Part shown: positions 25,305-28,827 of the stretch, in pieces
Position numbering within the stretch: position 1 is the stretch's first letter
Layout: the number at the start of each line of letters is the position of its first letter
Assembly: GCA_902492995.1 (NCBI GenBank)
Contig: CABUNR010000015.1
Span: forward strand, 1 to 28,827
DNA length: 28,827 nt
Direction: 5' to 3'
Origin: OMSK01 sp902492995
GTDB lineage: Bacteria; Bacillota_I; Bacilli_A; RF39; UBA660
The notes under the pieces: model-generated
What the model saw: the letters and a program-made list of their open reading frames with translations, nothing else
Told to the model about the DNA's origin: nothing
Database searches by the model: none
Translations under genes and position numbers: made by a program

Positions 25305-26368
25305 TTATTATATTCATCCTTTATTTTTTTTATTTTTTCAAGGTATTGATATTTATATTTTAAAGAAGGTTCTAAAATTGCTCCTTCACTCCACTCATTC
25401 CATGCATTTATAACAATAAAATCATTTGTACTATCTTTTCTTTTATTATTAATTAATTTTTCTAAATTATCAAAAAAATTTTCTGGGGTATTATTTTTTA
25501 CAATCATACAATTATAACCTTTTCTTGCTGAATTATCCCATCCAACAAAGCAACCTTTTTGTATAATAGAATTTCCATATGTTCTTTTTCTATTTATTAT
25601 TTTTGACCATAAATAGTTATAATCCTGAAAATCAATTTTATTAAATTTTTTCATTAAATATCTTTTAAAAAGTTTTATTTTAGAAATATCAAAAAAAGTT
25701 GTATATAGCGGTTCAAATTCAACTACTGCATCAGTCTTTTCATAATTTTTATTTCTATTTTTTGATGAAATAAATTCTATAATATATAAACCATCAAATC
25801 CTTCCTTTTTTAAGCTTTCGTTCCATAATTTTAGCATATCATTAAAATTAGGAATATCACTCATATTATATATATATAACATAGGTTTATTATCAATTTT
25901 TAAATATCTTTTATCCTTAAAAAAGGGGATTAAATAGTCTATATGTTTCTTCCATTCAAAGTTATCACCATATGTTTGCTTTGCGATTACTTCATTATTA
26001 CCATTAATCCAATTTTTTAACCAACTATGATTTGCCCAACAAAAACAATAATCAATCTGACTTTTTACTTCATCTTTTAATATTTCTGCAGGTTTAGTAA
26101 GTGCTGTTACATCATTTCCAAACCAATAATGATAAAATATAAAACCATCTATTTTATATTCTTTTGCTAATTTTATTTGATTTTCTATTACTTCTTTTTT
26201 AGATAAATCATAATAATTATTATTTAATGGAACAATTGGTTGATAATGATTTTTATATAGAGGCTTACCGTCCTTAACATTATCCCATTCAGTAAAATTT
26301 TCTCCCCATGACATATCATTTATTTTATCCTTATGATAAGCAGGAAGATATAATCCTAAAATTTTCAT
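25301..26368 (-). CDS. WbsX-like glycosyltransferase / GH99-like protein
   Basis: A 355-aa protein of the family named after O-antigen gene wbsX (Glycosyltransferase_WbsX, GH99-like fold). Recognisable signatures are YLPAYH (7-12), WGENFTEWDNVK (21-32), FYHYWF (78-83), CWANHSW (110-116) and NAWNEWSEGA (321-330). Its length is normal for the family. The enzymes are encoded in many O-antigen and capsule clusters. Their fold resembles endo-mannosidases, so whether they transfer or hydrolyse sugars is unsettled, and I keep the call general. No signal peptide is visible, implying cytoplasmic action. It overlaps the genes on both sides by 4 bp (ATGA), the tightest coupling in the operon. Confidence 0.85.
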   Translation of the reverse strand: MKILGLYLPAYHKDKINDMSWGENFTEWDNVKDGKPLYKNHYQPIVPLNNNYYDLSKKEVIENQIKLAKEYKIDGFIFYHYWFGNDVTALTKPAEILKDEVKSQIDYCFCWANHSWLKNWINGNNEVIAKQTYGDNFEWKKHIDYLIPFFKDKRYLKIDNKPMLYIYNMSDIPNFNDMLKLWNESLKKEGFDGLYIIEFISSKNRNKNYEKTDAVVEFEPLYTTFFDISKIKLFKRYLMKKFNKIDFQDYNYLWSKIINRKRTYGNSIIQKGCFVGWDNSARKGYNCMIVKNNTPENFFDNLEKLINNKRKDSTNDFIVINAWNEWSEGAILEPSLKYKYQYLEKIKKIKDEYNK

Positions 26369-27216
26369 TTTCTTTTACCTACTTTCATTCCTATATATCT
26401 AGCTGCCATATTTGGAATAAATTTAATTAATACTTTTATATTTTTTTCTTCTATAGCTCTTTTTAAAACATATTTTGCAAGTCCACCGCCTGATTTTGTT
26501 GTACCAAATTTATCTAAATAACTATTTTGTTTCATAAACATACCCGTTAGCTTATATCTATCGTATTGTTGTTTAAAGGTAAAATCATGTGAATGAATTA
26601 CTTCTGATTTGGAGCAATACTTTATTTTATAACCGTTATTTATCAACTTATATGCTATATACATATCTTCATTTGTTGGTAAATTTTTTTGATCATAACC
26701 TTTTAATTTTTTATATGTTGAAGCTTTAATAGCTGATGATGCATCAGAAAAGAAAAAAGTATTAAGTCCCAATTTATCAATATCATCTTTTGAAACCACT
26801 CTAGATTCTTTTGGATAATTTTTTTCTCTTGTATATTTTTCAATTGAATTATTTGTACATATTTGCCTTGAAAAACATGCATCTACTTCTTTTGAAATAA
26901 TTGGCTTAACCAATTCATATAACCAATTATCTTTTTTAGGAATAATATCTTGTGTTATAAAAACTAAAATATCTCCTTTTGAATTCATAGCTGCTTTTTC
27001 CCTAGTTAAACTATGGGAAAATTCACATCTTTTTACTAATTCATACTCTATATTATTTTCTTTTAAAATTTTTTCTGTATCATCATTACTTTCCGTAAGC
27101 ATATATTTTATTTCTACTATATTTACATTTTTTTGTTTTTTTAAATTTTTATTTAAATTTAAGATGTATTTACTAGCATTATATAAAGGACAAATAATAG
27201 TAATTTTTTCTTTCAT
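26365..27216 (-). CDS. Glycosyltransferase family 2, rhamnosyltransferase-like
   Basis: A 283-aa cytoplasmic GT-A fold transferase, first gene of polysaccharide operon 1. It opens with a beta-strand and the GT2 nucleotide-binding motif LYNAS (11-15). It then has FSHSLTRE (66-73), a signature shared with rhamnosyltransferase-like GT2 enzymes, and the metal-binding position is TQD (88-90) instead of a classic DxD. NEDMYIAYKL near residue 182 matches the acceptor-side acidic motif (E-D) of the family. It would add a sugar, possibly rhamnose, to a lipid-linked repeat unit; the donor is an inference. AGGTG sits about 9 nt before the ATG. Its TGA stop overlaps the next gene's ATG (ATGA), indicating translational coupling. 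Confidence 0.85.
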   Translation of the reverse strand: MKEKITIICPLYNASKYILNLNKNLKKQKNVNIVEIKYMLTESNDDTEKILKENNIEYELVKRCEFSHSLTREKAAMNSKGDILVFITQDIIPKKDNWLYELVKPIISKEVDACFSRQICTNNSIEKYTREKNYPKESRVVSKDDIDKLGLNTFFFSDASSAIKASTYKKLKGYDQKNLPTNEDMYIAYKLINNGYKIKYCSKSEVIHSHDFTFKQQYDRYKLTGMFMKQNSYLDKFGTTKSGGGLAKYVLKRAIEEKNIKVLIKFIPNMAARYIGMKVGKRK

Positions 27217-27248
27217 CTAACACACACCTCATTGTCTTCACTTTAATA

Positions 27249-27278
27249 ATTATATCTTATTTTATAAATAATTGTCAA
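27249..27278 (-). promoter_or_regulatory. Consensus promoter of polysaccharide operon 1
   Basis: On the minus strand a perfect -35 TTGACA (27273-27278) is separated by 18 nt from a perfect -10 TATAAT (27249-27254). The predicted start is near 27242, giving a leader of about 26 nt before ATG 27216. It is the best sigma-70-type promoter in the window and suggests strong, largely constitutive expression of operon 1. Confidence 0.85.
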
Positions 27279-27284
27279 ACGAAC

Positions 27285-27311
27285 AAAAATACACTTTTAG
27301 TAGTGTATTTT
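27285..27311 (-). terminator. Intrinsic terminator after the pilin-like gene
   Basis: A perfect 10-bp inverted repeat, AAAATACACT (minus strand, 27302-27311) with AGTGTATTTT (27286-27295), has a 6-nt loop and is followed by one more T, then G. The U-tract is the T-rich end of the right arm, so strength is moderate. It lies 15 bp past the stop codon and just upstream of the next promoter. Confidence 0.7.
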
Positions 27312-27325
27312 GAATTATTATAGTT

Positions 27326-28783
27326 CTATTTTTTATTAATTATTACCTTTTTAGATACCTCACTTATATTTCCAGGATTATCTATACTTCTAATGTAAAT
27401 TTCTTTTTTTTGTGGCCATGTAATCCAAAAATAAAATTCTGATTTATCGTTATTAAATCCTTTATACCAATTAGTTTTTTCAATATCTGTCCAACTATTT
27501 AAATCATACGAAAATTGGTATTTTTTTATTCCAGATGAATCTTTTGATTCTATAACAACTTTAATATCTTCTTCTGTTTCTTCATTATCATAATTAGTTA
27601 AACTATTTTTCTTATCATTTAGTTTAAAATTTCCTTTATACATTTTTGTTACCGGTTTAGTTGGTGGTGTACTATCTATACCCTTAGTAATTGTATAAGA
27701 ATAAATTTCATCATTAATTTTACAATAAATATTTGTAAATTCTGTATCTATATTAAAAGGAATTTCATAATTAATCCATTCTCCATTATTTATTTTATAA
27801 TATATTTCATCATCATTATATGGTGTAATTACAACTGTCTTATTAGTTGTTATTTCATCTTCATTTAATACATTAATTACACATTTATTATTACTCTCAT
27901 AGTAATATGGTTTAGACTCTATTAATTTATCATTAGTTGGAGACATTACTCTTGTTTTAAAATAATACTTTTTATTTTTATCAATCTTAATTTGATTATC
28001 TTTTTGATAGATATATTTTCCATCTTTAGTAGTACTATAACCATATTCAACTGTTGAATAATCTAATTTACAAACATCACTTGACTCTTCTTTTTTTATT
28101 TCATTTTCTAAAACTACTTTATCGTCATGTAATTCTTTTATAATTGGTTTTTCAACTTTTATATTATCTATATCTATATTTTTTATAGTAGCCTCTATAA
28201 TATCACTTGATATAAAATCATTTTTTAGTCTTACATATATTTTTCCATCTTGATTAACATTTAAATTTTCTCTAAATTCTGTCCAATCATCTAAAATATT
28301 TCCGTTAATATCATATAATCTATATTCTAATTTTGCACCTTTAATTTCATCATATTTAATATTTATTTTTTTTGTTTTAGAACAATTATTCAAATTTTCT
28401 ATTTTTATTTTAATCTTTGCATTTTTTATTTTTTCAGATGAATCATTACATTCATTACTAACAGATATAATTTTTTTATCTAAATAATTTATTTGATGAT
28501 TTTTATAACAAAAAGATCCTCTATAAACATTTCCATTTTTAATTACATACTCTTCATTTGTTAATTCTATATTATAGCTGTTTAATTTATCTATTTTTTT
28601 ATAATATGTTCCATCATTTGTTTTATCTATATTTTTATCTATATATCTTATATATTCTAAAATATCATTATTTATTTTATCATTTTTATTCTTTTCATTA
28701 ACTTTTATTACAATTGGCAACAATAAAATAATTAACAAAATTATATATACTAATATTTCTATTATTATGTATTTTTTTTTCAT
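27326..28783 (-). CDS. Pilin-like membrane-anchored surface protein with Ig/FN3-like modules
   Basis: A 485-aa surface protein of unknown function. I start it at ATG 28783, which has AAAGGG 9 nt upstream; the in-frame ATG at 28792 directly abuts that site. Residues 5-27 form one hydrophobic helix followed by a charged stretch. The layout recalls Gram-positive type IV pilin-like proteins: a short basic leader, aromatic Tyr5 at the +1 position, Glu9 at +5, a long helix, then a small domain with Cys92 and Cys112. However, the -1 glycine needed for prepilin peptidase is Lys4. Beyond residue 120 come repeated beta-rich segments. One is FN3-like at about 240-295, one has a chitobiase-like YYKINNGEW at 328-336, then a STPPTKP linker at 371-377 and a final Ig-like module. 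Such modules usually mediate extracellular binding. It is monocistronic, with its own promoter and terminator. The pilin link is inferred by eye; a plain type II membrane protein is the alternative. Confidence 0.6.
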   Translation of the reverse strand: MKKKYIIIEILVYIILLIILLLPIVIKVNEKNKNDKINNDILEYIRYIDKNIDKTNDGTYYKKIDKLNSYNIELTNEEYVIKNGNVYRGSFCYKNHQINYLDKKIISVSNECNDSSEKIKNAKIKIKIENLNNCSKTKKINIKYDEIKGAKLEYRLYDINGNILDDWTEFRENLNVNQDGKIYVRLKNDFISSDIIEATIKNIDIDNIKVEKPIIKELHDDKVVLENEIKKEESSDVCKLDYSTVEYGYSTTKDGKYIYQKDNQIKIDKNKKYYFKTRVMSPTNDKLIESKPYYYESNNKCVINVLNEDEITTNKTVVITPYNDDEIYYKINNGEWINYEIPFNIDTEFTNIYCKINDEIYSYTITKGIDSTPPTKPVTKMYKGNFKLNDKKNSLTNYDNEETEEDIKVVIESKDSSGIKKYQFSYDLNSWTDIEKTNWYKGFNNDKSEFYFWITWPQKKEIYIRSIDNPGNISEVSKKVIINKK

Positions 28784-28803
28784 ATAAGTCATCCCTTTAA
28801 TAA

Positions 28804-28812
28804 ATTATATCA
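28804..28812 (-). promoter_or_regulatory. Extended -10 promoter of the pilin-like gene
   Basis: The minus strand reads TGATATAAT, a perfect extended -10 element (TGn plus TATAAT). The -35 region would fall at or beyond the window edge and cannot be judged. The predicted transcription start is near 28797, so the leader before the start codon at 28783 would be only about 14 nt and would begin at the ribosome-binding site. Confidence 0.5.
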
Positions 28813-28827
28813 TATCCATAAAAGTTT

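Noticed and set aside
1..28827. Use of a mycoplasma-type genetic code (TGA as Trp), suspected from the very low GC
   Set aside because: All intact genes are full length under the standard code, Trp is encoded by TGG and TGA ends three genes. The TGA in the flippase remnant coincides with a real loss of homology frame and is followed by other stops.

Overview
The window is extremely AT-rich chromosomal DNA from a low-GC Gram-positive bacterium (Bacillota). The teichoic-acid-type polymerases, the SRP receptor ftsY next to ylxM, a DUF3048 protein and purine-rich Shine-Dalgarno sites (GGAGG, AGGTGA, AAGGAG) all fit. An uncultured gut Bacilli/Erysipelotrichia-like lineage is my guess, not something the sequence proves. 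Tryptophan is written TGG, no intact gene is broken by TGA, and TGA closes three genes at ATGA overlaps (25301, 26365, 1266), so the standard bacterial code applies rather than the mycoplasma code. Every real gene lies on the minus strand, so transcription runs from right to left.

Reading in transcription order. (1) 28783-27326: a membrane-anchored, pilin-like surface protein with Ig-like/FN3-like modules, ending in its own terminator. (2) 27278-20887: a polysaccharide operon with a near-perfect promoter (TTGACA-18-TATAAT) and a strong terminator. It encodes a GT2, a WbsX-like protein, an EpsG-like polymerase, a GT4, a decayed Wzx flippase and a zinc-knuckle SDR epimerase. (3) 20885-13079: a second polysaccharide operon, with a GT4, a Wzy-GT4 fusion, two GT2s, a DUF4422 protein and an intact Wzx flippase. 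(4) 13065-10953: a DUF3048 lipoprotein-like gene and galE. (5) 10925-7575: ftsY, a small membrane protein, ylxM and a HerA-type ATPase. (6) 7554-46: a teichoic-acid-type operon, with a CDP-glycerol transferase-GT4 fusion, two tandem membrane-anchored beta-propeller proteins, an internal terminator, then TagB-like and TagF-like transferases.

Together the genes describe a cell-envelope factory interrupted by housekeeping secretion genes. GalE and the SDR epimerase would supply nucleotide sugars. GT2, GT4, DUF4422 and WbsX-like proteins would build repeat units. The Wzx flippase would move them across the membrane and EpsG-like and Wzy-like proteins would polymerise them. The Tag-type enzymes would build a polyol-phosphate polymer, with the propeller proteins displayed outside, possibly acting on it. 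No priming glycosyltransferase, chain-length regulator or CDP-glycerol synthase is present, so the pathways must be completed elsewhere.

The most interesting items are the two multidomain fusions, the Wzx pseudogene that leaves two polymerases with one intact flippase, the paired propeller proteins (one with a long Lys-rich cytoplasmic tail carrying four copies of a KID motif), and a pilin-like protein that has lost the prepilin-peptidase glycine. I saw no CRISPR array, insertion sequence, tRNA or rRNA.
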